64,000 bases of DNA from Molanna angustata (lineage: Eukaryota; Arthropoda; Insecta; Trichoptera; Molannidae). The notes beneath the pieces were generated by a model that saw nothing but the letters and a program-made list of their open reading frames with translations, searched no databases and was not told where the DNA came from. Positions 11,470 to 24,268 of the stretch are shown piece after piece. The number at the start of each line of letters is the position of its first letter. Position 1 is the first letter of the stretch. The translations under genes and the position numbers were made by a program. Where the stretch lies: the NCBI GenBank assembly GCA_963576475.1, contig OY754972.1:16048506-16112505 (forward strand), read 5' to 3'.

Positions 11470-12047
11470 ACACGTATAAAAGAAGAATCATGGCTGCTAA
11501 TAGATGCTTCTACGTCCTACAAAAGTAGCTAAGGTCAAAACTGGTTAGGAGAAACACAAAGATCCTTCTGTAAAAAACACTTATCAAGCCATTCCTCACG
11601 TATGCTTCCGAAACCTGGGTGATGACCAAAAAAACTGAAGGATCCATGGCGGCTTTTGAGAGAAGGATCCTTCGAACGATGTACGGGCCAATAAAAGAGA
11701 ATAATGGTTGGCGTCGTCGATATAACTGAGAACTATACGAGACCTATGAAGAGCCCGATGTGATCAGTTCCATCAAGATAGGGCGCTTAAGATGGGCTGG
11801 TCACATAATCCGAATGGACGACGACAACCCCACAAAACGCCTCACACTTTCTGTGCCACAAGGTCGAAGGAGACCAGGAAGACCAAGGACTCGATGGATG
11901 GACAGTGTCGATGCCGATGCTTCCACAATTAATATTAGAAACTGGAGAACGAAGGCAACGGATAGACGGGAATGGAGGAGACTCCTGGATTCAGCCAAGG
12001 CCCACCCAGGGCTGTCGAGCTTATGATGATGATGATGATGATGAACA
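11470..12047 (+). pseudogene. RTE-like LINE 3' end of ORF
   Basis: One frame, with a few stops in its first half, reads KTLIKPFLTYASETWVMTKK, FERRILRTMYGP, then an open stretch from 11760 with GRLRWAGHIIRMDDDNP, RRRPGRPRTRWMDSVDADAS and TDRREWRRLLDSAKAHPG. This is the region after the RT of many insect LINEs. It ends in a (GATGAT)n tail, typical of RTE-type elements. 5'-truncated and interrupted by stops, so dead. Confidence 0.85.
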
Positions 12048-12094
12048 CATATAAACAGCAACAGTTTGCGTTGCTAAACCCTGTACATTTGGAG

Positions 12095-12212
12095 GACACG
12101 TGCCTTGAATTCAACACGAGTTTTTAAGTGCATTAGCGCAACAAACTTGTGCCTAGTTCGAGTCAGTACTTGCCTCCTAATCAACACGGAGAGGTAAATA
12201 CGCGACCGGGAT
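12095..12212 (-). repeat. Right arm of 120-bp inverted repeat
   Basis: Contains AAGTGCATTAGCGCAACAAA and GTTCGAGTCAGTACTTGCCT, complementary to 10879-11001. A short third scrap (CCTTGAATTGAACACGTA, near 11455) resembles the start of this arm. Confidence 0.8.
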
Positions 12213-12269
12213 TCTCGATCACTGTTAGTCCATCTCCAAAAGCTTGTTTTAACATCAATGTTCATGAAT

Positions 12270-14040
12270 GAAAAATATTTCTGGTGTTAATATTATTTTC
12301 ATCATCGGAGTGGTATAATTCATTTTGTTTGTTCATCTGCAGTACCTACCTTTAGTTACGTATAATGAAACAATAAGCTAGTTCACATGATATAAAAACA
12401 ATGTGCAATGCAAACAATGTATAAACATATAACAAAACTGTGCTAGCATCGTAATCCGTGATAAGAAAGTGAAAATTGATAGTTTTAAATATTGTTGCTG
12501 TTATGTAAACAGTTTTTAATCGTGTATTGTATAAATAACATTGATAGTAAAAATACAAATATTTTCTTCCGTAACATGAACGTGTTGTGAAGGAAGTTTA
12601 ATCCTACCTGAGTCGGTTATTTCTCAACTTCCAATTGGGTCATTGGTAGCTGGGTTAACCTTTCATAACTTGTATTGATACTTTGCTATTCATGGAATTG
12701 TTAAAATATCCCTGATTTTCGATCAACACCGCACGACTAGGTCTTGGCTGAAACCTTGTCTGGATTGGACACACGTGTTTTATTTAGCAAATAAATTATG
12801 AAATAGACATAGAGACCACGTGGTGATTTCTGTATTCGATAAGATTAGACGAGACTCACGCCACTCTTCCATAATTATTGCTATTGAACTAACTCGTCTT
12901 TAAATTCACCAATAAACAGAATACTCACCACTTACAATAAGCATCTAAGTACCCTACAACTAGATATTTTCCATAACTCGCCTTACCAATATAAAAACTT
13001 ACTACACTACACATTCACATCCCAGTATGTTATTACTTATATGAATTGGTTTGCCGCAAGTCATTGACAACAATTACATATTAAGCTTACTCATCGTAAT
13101 TTTTACCTAGTGTTGTTTTTCTACAGTTTAATTATGTAAATAAAAAAAACAAAACATTACCATAGTCTGTAGCATGTTTTCTATAGAAAATATATTTTAA
13201 TCGAACGAAGACATATTTAACATGAATCCATTTAGTACCTACCATTCATGCGTTTACTCAATATTAGGTATGTTCTATGAACTGAATTTTCAGCAAAAAA
13301 AAATATTTTGATACTTATTCTCTCTTCGTTCTTTTCGTATTTACTATATCCACTTAAACTCTTTAGTACCTATATCGTTTTTTATTGTATTCAAAATATA
13401 CCTATGTACCGACAATAAACCAAATTTCACCTAATTAACCCCAGTTGTTAAACCGCCGATGTTAAAACTCGTTTTCGCAGTTATATTTCGGAAAAATCTC
13501 CCTGTTGTATGAAATTTTCAATATTATACACAAACCATAATTACTTCTCATTCCATCGGCTATTTATGTCAATTATGTTTTTTTTATGTTGCAACGAAAA
13601 TACATCAGGTACCCAGTTATGGAATTTCGCACGCACTCGATCCGCTTTTTCGAAAAATTATTTTATTTTGCAACTTGTTTTTATTGATACTTTATCGATA
13701 TTATTATTTAACCTTACTTCCACTTGTTTTTTTATGCTTTTTGTGCATGTAAGCATTTACCACTATTACTTTCGAAAATCATTATTTTCTAGTTTTTTTT
13801 TAACTTTAGGGTTTTAAATTCATCGCAGGATACCTACTATAATGAAATCCTTAAATATATCTCCCTGTTTTATAATATTTCATTATTATTTATATATATC
13901 GCTTTATTTTTTTGTGATTTTTAATGTATATCTTCTTTTTTGCCCTAGCCAGTAACGGTCTCATATTGGCTGGTTAAAATAAATGTTTGTACGTTTAAAA
14001 CCTTTCCACTTTTACTAGTTGCAAATAAATATAAACGTTA
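12270..14040. other. AT-rich intergenic DNA
   Basis: Many short chance frames (for example 13509-13817) composed of Phe/Leu/Ile-rich AT translations. No domain, RNA gene or window repeat recognised. Confidence 0.45.
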
Positions 14041-14045
14041 CTCTC

Positions 14046-14130
14046 ATTCTTCTTCGTTAAGTAGACCTTTTGGTCTGTTATTCAAAAACTATGCCTCCTG
14101 AGATGACGAAGTCCAACTATCTTCTTCTTA
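14046..14130 (-). repeat. Possible LINE C-terminal scrap
   Basis: TCTTCTTCGTTAAGTAGACC...GGTCTGTTATTCAAAA resembles 33864-34000 (TTCTTTTGAATAGACC...GGTCTGTT), there read as the end of a LINE frame on the minus strand. Short and diverged. Confidence 0.45.
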
Positions 14131-14691
14131 TTAATACGTAATATTCTAGAAATTTTATTGTGTTCGTTATGTATTATGAGTGCCAGTTTGGTAGGCAGAA
14201 GACCCACCTACGTAAATTCCATTATTTTGAATAATTTTTCATCTTAATCTGCTGAGGGTGCAACAATGATATCTTATAATTCCAGAACGGTCTTCAGAAA
14301 CTGAAATTAATTCGTCCCCTCTATAGTGTAACGCCTCTTAAGTGTGACTAACTTAATGGTGCCTATTAATCTACTCCTGAGAACCCTTCCTGAGTCGGTG
14401 GTTTCCGGGATTAGATATTAAAGATGGACCGACCCTGTTACTCACCCGTAAAGTAGTAGCATAGAAACCAGATACATACTGTGTTAAATATTACACACGT
14501 ACCTTCAACTAACTATTTCTGGGTTTATGATACACCTTATAATTAGAACTTTTGGTGTATATGCTATTAACTTAGTTAATCATTTCGAGTTTCGCTATGA
14601 AAACATATTTAACAGCTTCATATTTCATATTATGCTTTATTGGTATCTATCTACATTATGAGACTGGAATACATATCTTGTTAAACTATTT

Positions 14692-14854
14692 CAGTGTTAT
14701 TTATAAAAAAAAACTTGGTTCAATTGAACCCGGTTTAAAGTCTTATTCTGAAATTCAAATATTCTTAGAAATATTCTTATTATAATATTTGAATTTCAGA
14801 ATAAGACTTTGAACCGGGTTCAATTGAACTAAGTTTTTTATATAAATAACACTG
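14692..14854. mobile_element. 163-bp palindromic MITE
   Basis: CAGTGTTATTTATAAAAAAA...TTGGTTCAATTGAACCCGGT...AGTCTTATTCTGAAATTCAA is mirrored by TTGAATTTCAGAATAAGACT...ACCGGGTTCAATTGAACTAA...TAAATAACACTG. Arms of about 75 bp with very few mismatches make a single long hairpin. TTT on both sides may be a target duplication. A short 62-codon frame at 14597-14785 runs across the left arm by chance. Confidence 0.9.
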
Positions 14855-15259
14855 TTTATGTTTATTTTATTTTAATTTATTTATATTTTTGTACATAATA
14901 TAAACAAATATAATGCACGCTGGCGGGCTCGTTAAGAACCAACCAGATTACAAGGTATGATAAAATCAGATATCTACATCAACAAAAGAATGAAAGTGAA
15001 AAAAAAAAACAAAGAATATATACATTACAAATTTTATGTAGATACTAAAATATTATTTAGTATGAAAAAGAAAAAAAAAAACATCATAACAAGAAAGGAT
15101 TGGGAAAGAACAAAGAGACAAGGAGAGGAAATCATGATCAGATGTTTATGGATAAATATTCCTTCTTTAGTTTTTTCTTGAAAATACAAAGTGTTAGACG
15201 ACATATACCTACCTACATCATGAAAAACATTTTTTTACAAAATGAATCAATTTTTCCTT
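14855..15259. other. AT-rich stretch with LINE/SINE tail words
   Basis: Around 14865-14955 TTTATTTATATTTTTGTACA and AACCAACCAGATTACAAGGT resemble a retroposon 3' end also seen at 22395-22505. The 14957-15181 frame is Lys-rich AT noise. Confidence 0.4.
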
Positions 15260-15402
15260 GAAACATGTACATAAATTAATATCCTCATACATTCCCTAAA
15301 CTTAGCATAAATGCTTCCACGAAATCGGTCGTGGCATTATTCGAACTCGCGGCCAATGGATTTCTAACCCAAAGCGCTCACCGCTCTGCCACAAACGATC
15401 AC
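15260..15402 (-). mobile_element. SINE-A copy, minus strand
   Basis: The reverse complement gives GCAGAGCGGTGAGCGCTTTG and a GCGAGTTCGAATAATGCCAC B-box region followed by GACCGATTTCGTGGAAGC. Diverged, with a 3' tail toward 15260. Confidence 0.75.
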
Positions 15403-15419
15403 CCTGCACGAAAAACCAA

Positions 15420-17430
15420 TTCAGTAATCTCAGAAGAAGACGAAATTTCAATTTAAAATACATTTAATATGCCCACTTTTACGTAGGTAGGTACAAATGA
15501 AAAATAAAAGTAATGAAATCAAACGATGAAATCAAATTCTCACGAATACCCATAACAAAGATATAATTTTCATATGGAGTTCTGTAATATCTTAAGATAT
15601 AGAACTTCAGAGAAGTGAATTAATGATGTGTGAATTGTTTTGTTTTTAAGGAAAGACTTATTTTAAAACGTATCTTGTCCTGATAATATGTATCTACTTC
15701 TCCAATATTAATAAATTTCATTAAATCAAAATGTCTTTCTTATATTTTTTTTATTAAAACACTTGATTTAAAAAAAATCATGTTTTTACTGGGAGTAAAT
15801 ATTATCGATTAAAAGAGAAATTTCAACATTTATGATAACAAAAACCTCGTGCAAAAAATAATCCGGAGAAATCTCGGTTTTAAAACGAGAAGAATATTAA
15901 ATTTCTTGTTGAAAATTTATGTCAGGTACATTGCAAAAAGCGCATTCGCTAACAATCCTCTTTTTCAGAATTATTTGCATTCCAACTTGGTTCAAGTTCC
16001 AGTGAAGTTGTTAATTTTGTCTACCCCTCCCTTGTGGATAGTGAACGTCTTCTACTGGCCGTGTTCACCAAGGAACATCAAATGGATCATCAGCTAACTA
16101 CCTGCTCGGAGCTCAAATCCTTGAGTACATCGCTCAGTGAATTTGTATTTCACCAACTAAAAACCAACATACTTAATTGAGCCCTAGGCTCAACTCTCCC
16201 TAAATTTCCGGTGTAAAGGAATACGAACTCAAGTTTAATTATATAGAAATATTTAAAAACCAAGAACACATTATTTATCTTGTTTCCTTTATTAAAATAA
16301 CAATCAAATATTATTACAGTGTGTAGTTCACAATTTTTACAAGTTTTGAAATTGTTTGAAAAAAAGTATTACTTTGATCTCATCAGTAGGTATATTCGCA
16401 TTAGTGTCGTGAATGGCCGCGGGCGCTGTATACCTGAAACCATGTTTACAAACATATCGCGTACCTGATATTCTACCCTTGCTACCTGTGTTATTGTGCA
16501 TACTGCCATTATTGTTTTCGTTGACATCTATTATGCTGTTTTAAATGAAATTCAATTTTATTTAACAAATACAAAAAGCAATGTTTTGACATCATGAATA
16601 AATTCTTTCGTTCATTTCACCTGGGTAAGCGTTCTTGTCTATTTCATCGGCTAATTCAACTATTTTCTCAAACCAGGTCTTTCGTGATAATAATATATCT
16701 GGATAATATAGAAATATAATATAAAATATAATAAGTGCTAAAATGTAATAATTTTAGTTACAAAATACGTTGATGAATGACTTGATCCACAATAGACCGT
16801 CACTTAAGAGTTGAGTCGCCGGCGTCACTTAACGGTAGTAAGTTTGTTTGGAGAAACGAAATTTTACGCTAAGTGCATCAAAAAATTGATTTTAGCGCTA
16901 AGGAACCTTGGTGAAAGTGGGGGTACATCTCTTCTTGTGGTAATGTTTGGCCGTGTTTATGTTTTTGGCGTCTGTACCCAACCGCTTCTCTCTCTCTACT
17001 TTTCGGATTATTTATGACACCTGATTTATCTGTCCAGATCCCTACATTCACACCCCAAAGCGGCGGGAGAAAGGTCCACGCACCCTGCATTTTAAACAGG
17101 AAAGATATTAAAACGGAACGGCTAAAATATGGTGCTGATATATCAAGGGTGAAGCTATCTCTGCCGTTTTTTCATGCATCGCTAATATTTTAAATCAGCC
17201 CGGATCTGCGATACGAAAACCATGTAGGTACTGCTCATATCCATAGCGTCAAAATACAATATTTAGATGTAGGAATGATTTAATTCATTCAACGAATTTT
17301 TGGATTACTTAAAATTTCAACTAACAAAATATCCTAGTCAATTTTCATCTGTACGTTGCCCTGAGGAACTAATAAGGTTTTTTCCATTTCTTTGTTTACA
17401 TACATTTTTTTCTTCGACTACGATGTAAAG
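15420..17430. other. Intergenic DNA, nothing recognised
   Basis: Moderately AT-rich. Frames up to 82 codons have no motif. Slightly higher GC around 16400-16500 and 16800-17100 without identifiable content. Confidence 0.4.
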
Positions 17431-17434
17431 CTGT

Positions 17435-17648
17435 GCCGACCGCCGTGGCACAGTTGGTAAGCCGTTTGGCTCCTGGGCGAGCGTCCTGAGTTAGATTCCC
17501 AGCAAAGGAAAAATTTATTTAAAATCATTTACCTCGCAAATATTGCTTCTCTGGGCTGGAAACACTGGTTATTTGAAAGAAATTACCATTTTAGCAATAA
17601 ATTCGCCACTTGCGCTGTATGCAAGAAAGTGTTTATTATTATTATTAT
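17435..17648 (+). mobile_element. SINE-B, full length
   Basis: GCCGACCGCCGTGGCACAGT...GAGTTAGATTCCCAGCAAAG...TTGCTTCTCTGGGCTGGAAA...CACTTGCGCTGTATGCAAGA then (ATT)n. About 214 bp, matching 39271-39485 end to end. tRNA-derived head with recognisable A and B boxes. Confidence 0.88.
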
Positions 17649-17654
17649 AAAATT

Positions 17655-18105
17655 GTTCATTCATACTTTCACGCCATAAAAAAGGTTACATAAAAGAAAA
17701 GAAGAAGTATTTAACTATAGAAAATTGTTTTAATATTTATTAACCTAAAATAATTATTTGTAATAGGAAATCAGTATTTTGTTGGTTTGTAAGTATATTA
17801 GGTAGGTACCTTCCTACAACAATGTTCTAAAGATATTCGAACTCGATTTATAACAAATTCTATTTGAATATGATACGTGTGTAACCATAGAAACCTATCG
17901 AATATGTTTGTAAAATCAAATGGTTTTTTAAAACACTCCTTTCACAGATTTGGTTTAAAAAGATTTGTATGAAAAAAAAATATTATTGAAATATATTAAT
18001 AATTCAGCATTTTTATCACATTTTTAGCGTGGCACTGCGTCAGGTATACTGGTACATGTTCGCACATAAATTATATTTTTTGATGCTCTAATTTTTTCAA
18101 AAGGC
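17655..18105. other. AT-rich intergenic DNA
   Basis: No feature recognised. Confidence 0.4.
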
Positions 18106-18110
18106 GTTAG

Positions 18111-18127
18111 ACAAACACACACACACA

Positions 18128-18192
<65 letters not shown>

Positions 18193-18235
18193 GCACGCAC
18201 GCACGCACGCACGCCCGCCCGCACGCACGCCCGCC

Positions 18236-18268
<33 letters not shown>

Positions 18269-18328
18269 GCACGCGCGCGCGCGCGCACGCACGCACACAC
18301 ACACACACACACACACATACACACACAC
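18111..18328. repeat. Compound microsatellite (AC)n (ACGC)n
   Basis: A run of AC dinucleotides to about 18188, then ACGC/CCGC tetranucleotides to about 18290, a short (GC)n, and AC again. Minus-strand frames of Cys/Val/Arg through it (18024-18349) are artefacts. Alternating purine-pyrimidine of this length can adopt Z-DNA. Confidence 0.97.
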
Positions 18329-18329
18329 C

Positions 18330-20060
18330 ATCAATGCTTTATTACCCAAGATCTATTTTGTCAATAGGATGAAATGGGAATTGGTTATTATTGAACATAT
18401 AAATTTTAATTAGTTCCCGCAATCAATCATCTCGCTCTTACTCTGAATCAAAATATGATGTAATCCATTCCAATATCTGAATGTCGTTTCTCAGATTTAA
18501 TCAGACCACATTGACTATGAGATGATCACATCATTTTACTAATTTACATTATATTGAGATGAATTAAATGTTATTGTGACAATTAACACTGCTGGTTTTG
18601 GATGCTAAGCTCATTCAACGTCGGATTTTATAGACAAAATATCGCCTACGTAATACGACCATCATCACGATACCGATATACTATTTAGAATAAAAAATAC
18701 ATTTTCACTGTGGATACTTGTTTGTTTTTCCTTGTAAATGAAACATATTGAATTTTATTGCCTGTCATATTTTACTGTAGAATTTGATTTGAACTATTTA
18801 CAAAACCTTCGTTAATAATAATAATAATAATAGTGTCTATAATAATTGTCCATGACATTCTTACGGATGTGATATTAAAATCTAGTTACATTATTATATT
18901 CATATTTTGATCAAATTCCGATGACGTCAAAATGAATTTGATATTTATTTTTTCTATTTATTTACATTTATTATTACGAATTCAAACGAGTTTCCGCTGC
19001 AATTGAATTAAGTTTTGACTTAAAAACCTGAATTCTACAGAAAAATAATTATTCTTGAAAAATTAATCGGAATTCTGGTTTTAAAATCAATACTTTTGAA
19101 AAATTTCTCTCGGTGCACATAACATGAACACTTTATTTTCTTCTCGAAAGGTTTTATTGAATCCATACATTTCTAATTAAAAAAATAACACAATGCATCT
19201 GAATATTATTTAAAATTCATAATGTGTATTTTTTTACATTTTTTCATATAATTTCTTATAAAACACAATTCGTCCGCATACTATGCCATCAATCTTTCTA
19301 TCAACAAAATAGCATAGTTTAATTACTTATGATTGGTTGAAACTTAGTATTTTCAAATCACGCAATTTTGAAAAATTTTACGATATCATCATATCTTCTC
19401 CTACATACTTTATTCGTCAGTGGGGACACTTGTTACTAACGTCAGTGGGGACACTTGTTACTAAATTTAAATTTCTTATTTTAATATCAGGATCAGTTTA
19501 TGTTTGTATTAACTTGCATAACATACAACTAGTAACATGATGGTTCCCGTTAATTTCATTGAAGTGATCCTCCTGTATCACATAACGAACGCTTCCTCTG
19601 CATTCCTCTTCATGGAAACCAGGTCACACACCTCGTTCCAATAACGATGATTTACGACTCTAACACCCGTGCACCGAGCAACAAAACCAGCATTTACGCC
19701 TAGTCGGATTAAACTCGTCCAATTAATAAACTTGCCTTTTCAACTCGTTCGTATCATATTGCACGACATTGTTCGTTTTTGTTTGCCAAATCGAAACGCG
19801 GCCAATTATTAGGTACCGATAGTGCTGTATGAAGGTAATCAGAATTCTTGAGCCTATGCACGTAGTTGTCGTAATAATATAGGTAAGTATATCTAAGTAT
19901 GTATACAACCTATGCATTTTCCGTTACGACTATTTGTATTTTGAATTATTTATCATAGTATGAATCGTCAATCGGATGTTGACTAGAAGAATGCTGAGAT
20001 TGATTTTGAATGCGATTGAGCAAGACAGGAGTAATTTGATTATATCCATAGAATTACATA
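18330..20060. other. AT-rich intergenic DNA with one small tandem duplication
   Basis: A 26-bp unit containing GTCAGTGGGGACACTTGTTA is duplicated at about 19416-19464. Otherwise only chance frames. Confidence 0.5.
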
Positions 20061-20065
20061 ATATT

Positions 20066-20121
20066 ACACTCATATCGGTTAGATTTTCAATTATTATTGA
20101 AAATCTAACCAATATGAGTGT
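20066..20121. repeat. 56-bp near-perfect hairpin
   Basis: ACACTCATATCGGTTAGATT and AATCTAACCAATATGAGTGT are complementary with one mismatch around a TTCAATTATTATTGAA core. Likely the remains of a MITE or a very small one. Confidence 0.8.
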
Positions 20122-20689
20122 CTTATCAGTTGCTGGGTTTCGGAAAAAATAGATTATGGCATCTGGCGAACTGGCGCATGAGAACTAGGAGAATCGACAC
20201 CAAAAAATGGTAATAAGGCGAAAAAAAGGAAGAAGAAGAAGGATTTTCACAGGTTGAAACTAATTTTTAACTAGTTGTCGTTCTTTTTGTGTCTCTGGGT
20301 ATCGAGTAATATTTTTTACTTCATACGCCGAGTAATTCATATAAGTGTATTAGGACATTCTTTTTGGTATGCGGTATTTTGGTATTAAGTTTTGTTTTTG
20401 AAAGACACTTTAACTCTTTGCTTTTTTAAATTTTACTCTCAAAAATGATAGAACCTTATTTACTTACTTTTTGCAATTTCTGTTTTACAGATTGTATTTG
20501 GCTTCATTATCTTCTGCTTCATATTTTTTAGTAATTAACTACTGTCTAATGTTTAGATATTTTTTTTTTGAAAAAATAATTATTTGATTACTTACACGCC
20601 TACAAAGAGTAGGTACTACATTTTATTTACATTTCATAAGTATTCCTCTCTTATTATTTTCTATTACAAATAGATTCCTATAAATTAAT

Positions 20690-21196
20690 GTAAATGTAGA
20701 CAAATACAAAATCTCAAATTCGCTTCTTCAAAAAAATTCCCGATATTCCCAAAAAATTTTACTAATTAAAACATTCCTTTTGATAAATTTATGTGTTTTA
20801 CTGTTCTTAAAAATATCGAAATAAGCCGAAACATCCCGACTAGATTATTTAATTTCCTATAAAAAATATTAACATGGTAGTAGTATATCGCAAACTTTTT
20901 TTAACATTTTGATTCAAATTGAATTTAGTGACGGTATCGTTTCATAAAATTTGTAAGGCAGTAAACACTACACAAAATATCACTAAATAGTTTAATACAT
21001 ACTTAATCTACAAACATACATTATGCTTTTTTCATATTCTGGGTAGGAAAAACAGACTGACATCCATACTATCACTTCCTGACATAAATATCTACATGTT
21101 TTATATAGAAAACAAAATATCTTAAATATTTATTAATTTGTGTTTAAGTGTTATAGTTTGGTACGTATTCTTCAATTATGCATAGGTACTATCGCC
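20690..21196 (-). repeat. Dispersed repeat R2, minus-strand copy
   Basis: TAAGCCGAAACATCCCGACT is the reverse complement of the R2 AGTTGGGGTGTTTCGGCTT block. The AAACAAAATATCTTAAATAT and TTTGGTACGTATTCTTCAAT segments follow in order. Ends near 21196; right-hand R2 terminus missing. Confidence 0.75.
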
Positions 21197-21199
21197 TAT

Positions 21200-22149
21200 A
21201 TTATTATTATTTATTTATAGGCAGGCAGCCAAGGCTGATGTGCCTATATTCACTGTCGAATTTTCTTATTTGGTTGTAACTATTTTGCTTTGTCCATATC
21301 GACTTTTGCTTTGTTATATATCAACTATAGTTATAAAAATTAATCGATTGGTACCTATGTACGACACCATTCATATTATTACATATGTTGTAATAGTTCT
21401 ACAATTTTAAATGACGACGTAAAATCTCAGTAATAATATTATCATTATGACTGATGCTGTGTATTTTATTGTAAATATTTATAGTTTTTGTTTATTACTG
21501 CTTTATGAACATATTTGCTACTAACTATGTGTATACATACATTTTATAATTTGTTTTTTTTTCTTAATTAATTTTTACTGTGGGTAGTTAGAATTATTAA
21601 CATTTCGCCTTTTTTAATTTAAAAGAGTTCCTTTAAAGACAGATGCAAAGTACGGAAATCAAACGATAAAAATACGTTTTAATTTTTTTTTTACTTATTC
21701 AATATCTCAATAGATGATTTAATGTTCACTACGCCCATAACCACACGCTCCGCATATGAAGACTGTCAACGGCCCCTTCGCAGAACGCTAGACTGAACAA
21801 CAACAAAAAACAATGCATGGCACGAATAGTAGCTCATGGAGCCCTCTAGATTAGCAATCTCGGCACCATGGTGCAAAAATAACAATCAGCAAGTGCAGTC
21901 GAGATCTATACTTGCGGACTGTCGGCGACTTCAGATCCATATATATATAGGGCATCAGAGAAGTGACCAAGATCTCTGGAAACAAACAAGTCAGTAAGAA
22001 TCTTAGGATAATAAGGCACCGGTATCTATGGCAAAATAGTTTGAAGGCTTAGAGATCACTAAGTCCGCATGTCCAATGGGACCTTGAAGAGGCCCACGGT
22101 TATGATTTAATGTAATAGCACTTATTTTTTGTTGTGAAGCACAGACTTC
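21200..22149. other. Unassigned stretch
   Basis: 21760-22110 has higher GC than its surroundings, but I recognise no domain in any frame. The rest is AT-rich. Confidence 0.4.
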
Positions 22150-22388
22150 ACAACTGTATATGACTGTCCCGTAAGAGCCGGGGTATCAAAAATACAACAG
22201 CAAACTAACCTCTCACATAGTTCAGCAAAGAGGTTCACCATCCATTCTGAATATAGACAGTGCCCCTTTAGGCGAGACGAGACTGGTGTGTGGGTATACA
22301 CGCATTGTGCTCCGGTCTATAATATTCTGCACACGTCTCGCTGATTGCCCTATACCTATACATTTTGGAATGTGCCGTGATGGTATGA
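22150..22388 (+). repeat. Dispersed repeat R1 copy
   Basis: GTCCCGTAAGAGCCGGGGTA...AGGCGAGACGAGACTGGTGT...TGTGCCGTGATGGTATGAAT. Lacks the first ~45 bp of the 3753-4027 copy. It ends at (TTTA)n, and the retroposon-tail words TTGCTATTAGGCAATTTCTT follow to about 22505. Confidence 0.8.
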
Positions 22389-22509
22389 ATGTATTTATTT
22401 ATTTATTTTTTCATATTTCTGTACATTATACAAACAAATATATTGTACACTGGTGAGCTTATTGCTATTAGGCAATTTCTTCCAACCAACCAGATTACAA
22501 AGTATAAAA

Positions 22510-23880
22510 AATTGTTTATGTACAACAACAAAATGAAATGTACAAATTTTGGTACAAATTTAAACATTCGGTACAAATTTTGATGCGTAAAAAATATAAG
22601 ATAATATTTATGTAAATATAAGTATCATTAAGTTTTATCGATTATTTAAAAATATGTATTGATATTAAATATAAATAAATTAAGATTATGAGATACATAT
22701 CGAGTTTTTGACAATTGTTTAAAATTCCAGAATCAATGTCAATAACCCTGTGTCGTATATTTGTTTCATCAAATTTGTAAATGCGTATTTAATTGATATC
22801 TACCTAATTGTTATCCGTTATATAAATATAAATTATTGTGTGACTTTCCCGATGATTCATAAATTATAATAATAATCTCATAACGTAATAATTAATTATT
22901 GTTTAGATTTGTTGTGGGCTTTTTGCGAGATAACATTTTGTGTTTTTAACTTACCGCAGTGCCGGATCGTGGGGATATTTTACGTTCTAGTCAACGTTGA
23001 TTACGCACGCCCCCTTTTTTAAAAGTTGACCCATTTTGTTTAAATAGTCACAAAAAGAATTTTAGGTCATCAGAAAAACAATTGTAACTTATTAATATAA
23101 AAGTTTAACATATTCCAATTTTTTAATTAAATAGATAAATTATAAAAAGTACACACGCACTCGCGCGCGCACATACACAGTCAGATTTTTTTTTTAATAT
23201 CAAACAAACAATCAATACAAAAACAATATAAATAATGAAATAATAAAAAAACACATTTTAAAAACATCAAAACACGGTAAAAATATATTTTCTTAGGAAA
23301 AATAGAGGCCAAAGAAAAAAAGAAGCCAAATTTTTTAAATAGTTTATATCGCAATGGTATGCCCTTTTTTGTTGTTTCACAGTAGCATACGATACATAAT
23401 AAAAACGAACATTCATTAAAAATTCAAATCAAAGCGAATTTATCAAAAGGGCATGTCATTGCTATGATGTCAAACTCTCAGGCAGTTTCCCAATTTCTGA
23501 TGTATTCACTGCTAGTAATAGCTATAAATGCTCTCTACATATATAGATGCATAGCGTCATAAGCTTGTGTATTGTTAAGTTATGTAAATAGGTACCTATT
23601 TAATTTTTTGTTTATATCTTATTTCATAGGAGTAACAAATTTAATCATTTTCCCACCCTTTTTTCTTTTTCTTTCCCTTTACTGCCAAACAAAATTGTTA
23701 TAGATGTTTTTTATTTACATTCGTTTTAATGTACTAATGTGATTATTTTGATGATCATAATCTGTGGACAAACGTAATTGGTCTGTTTTTTAATTATTTT
23801 ATTGTGTAAGACTGTATTTGTTCCTTAAATAAATAAATAAACATACATACGAAAATCAAAATTAAATTAATCGTGTTCTT
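22510..23880. other. AT-rich intergenic DNA
   Basis: Short frames only; a small (AC/GC) run near 23155-23180. No gene recognised. Confidence 0.4.
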
Positions 23881-23882
23881 CG

Positions 23883-24110
23883 CTAACTACATCTTCTTTT
23901 TCTTGTGATAAGTTTTGAAAAACCTTTTTTCTGTCCCGAAAACCCTTCTATGATGCCGAGTCCAGCTATCTTTCCATCACTTAAATGGTATACTTCGTGG
24001 TCGTTTGCCAAAATTAATTTATTAATTTGCGAAGTAACAATTTTGGGTAACCTGTTGTCTCCCATTTTCGCCACATGGACCTGCAAGATCTTTGGCTCCT
24101 GCACTATCTG
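23883..24110 (-). pseudogene. Weak LINE-like C-terminal frame
   Basis: A 73-codon minus-strand frame that includes HLSDGKIAGLG and ends in KLITRKRRCS. Its DNA loosely parallels the LINE scrap at 33864-34000 (CAGCTATC...CCATC spacing). No catalytic motif; could be chance. Confidence 0.3.
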
Positions 24111-24171
24111 ACGATGTCAATAACGTCGCAGATCTTTTTTATATATACGTATGTTCCGCATTCGATCCATA

Positions 24172-24255
24172 ATAATAATAATAATAATAATAAGGACAAT
24201 TTATAAAGCGCCGTTTAGTGACAACCGTGGTCACCTCAAGGGCGCTTTCAGTTTG
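24172..24255 (-). repeat. L2/CR1-like LINE 3' tail
   Basis: The reverse complement is AAAGCGCCCTTGAGGTGACC...AACGGCGCTTTATAAATTGT with a (TTA)n tail. It is the same tail as at 10296-10372. Confidence 0.65.
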
Positions 24256-24268
24256 CAAAAAATAATTT

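Noticed and set aside
18024..18349. Several overlapping minus-strand frames of Cys/Val/Arg repeats
   Set aside because: They are translations of the (AC)n/(ACGC)n microsatellite.
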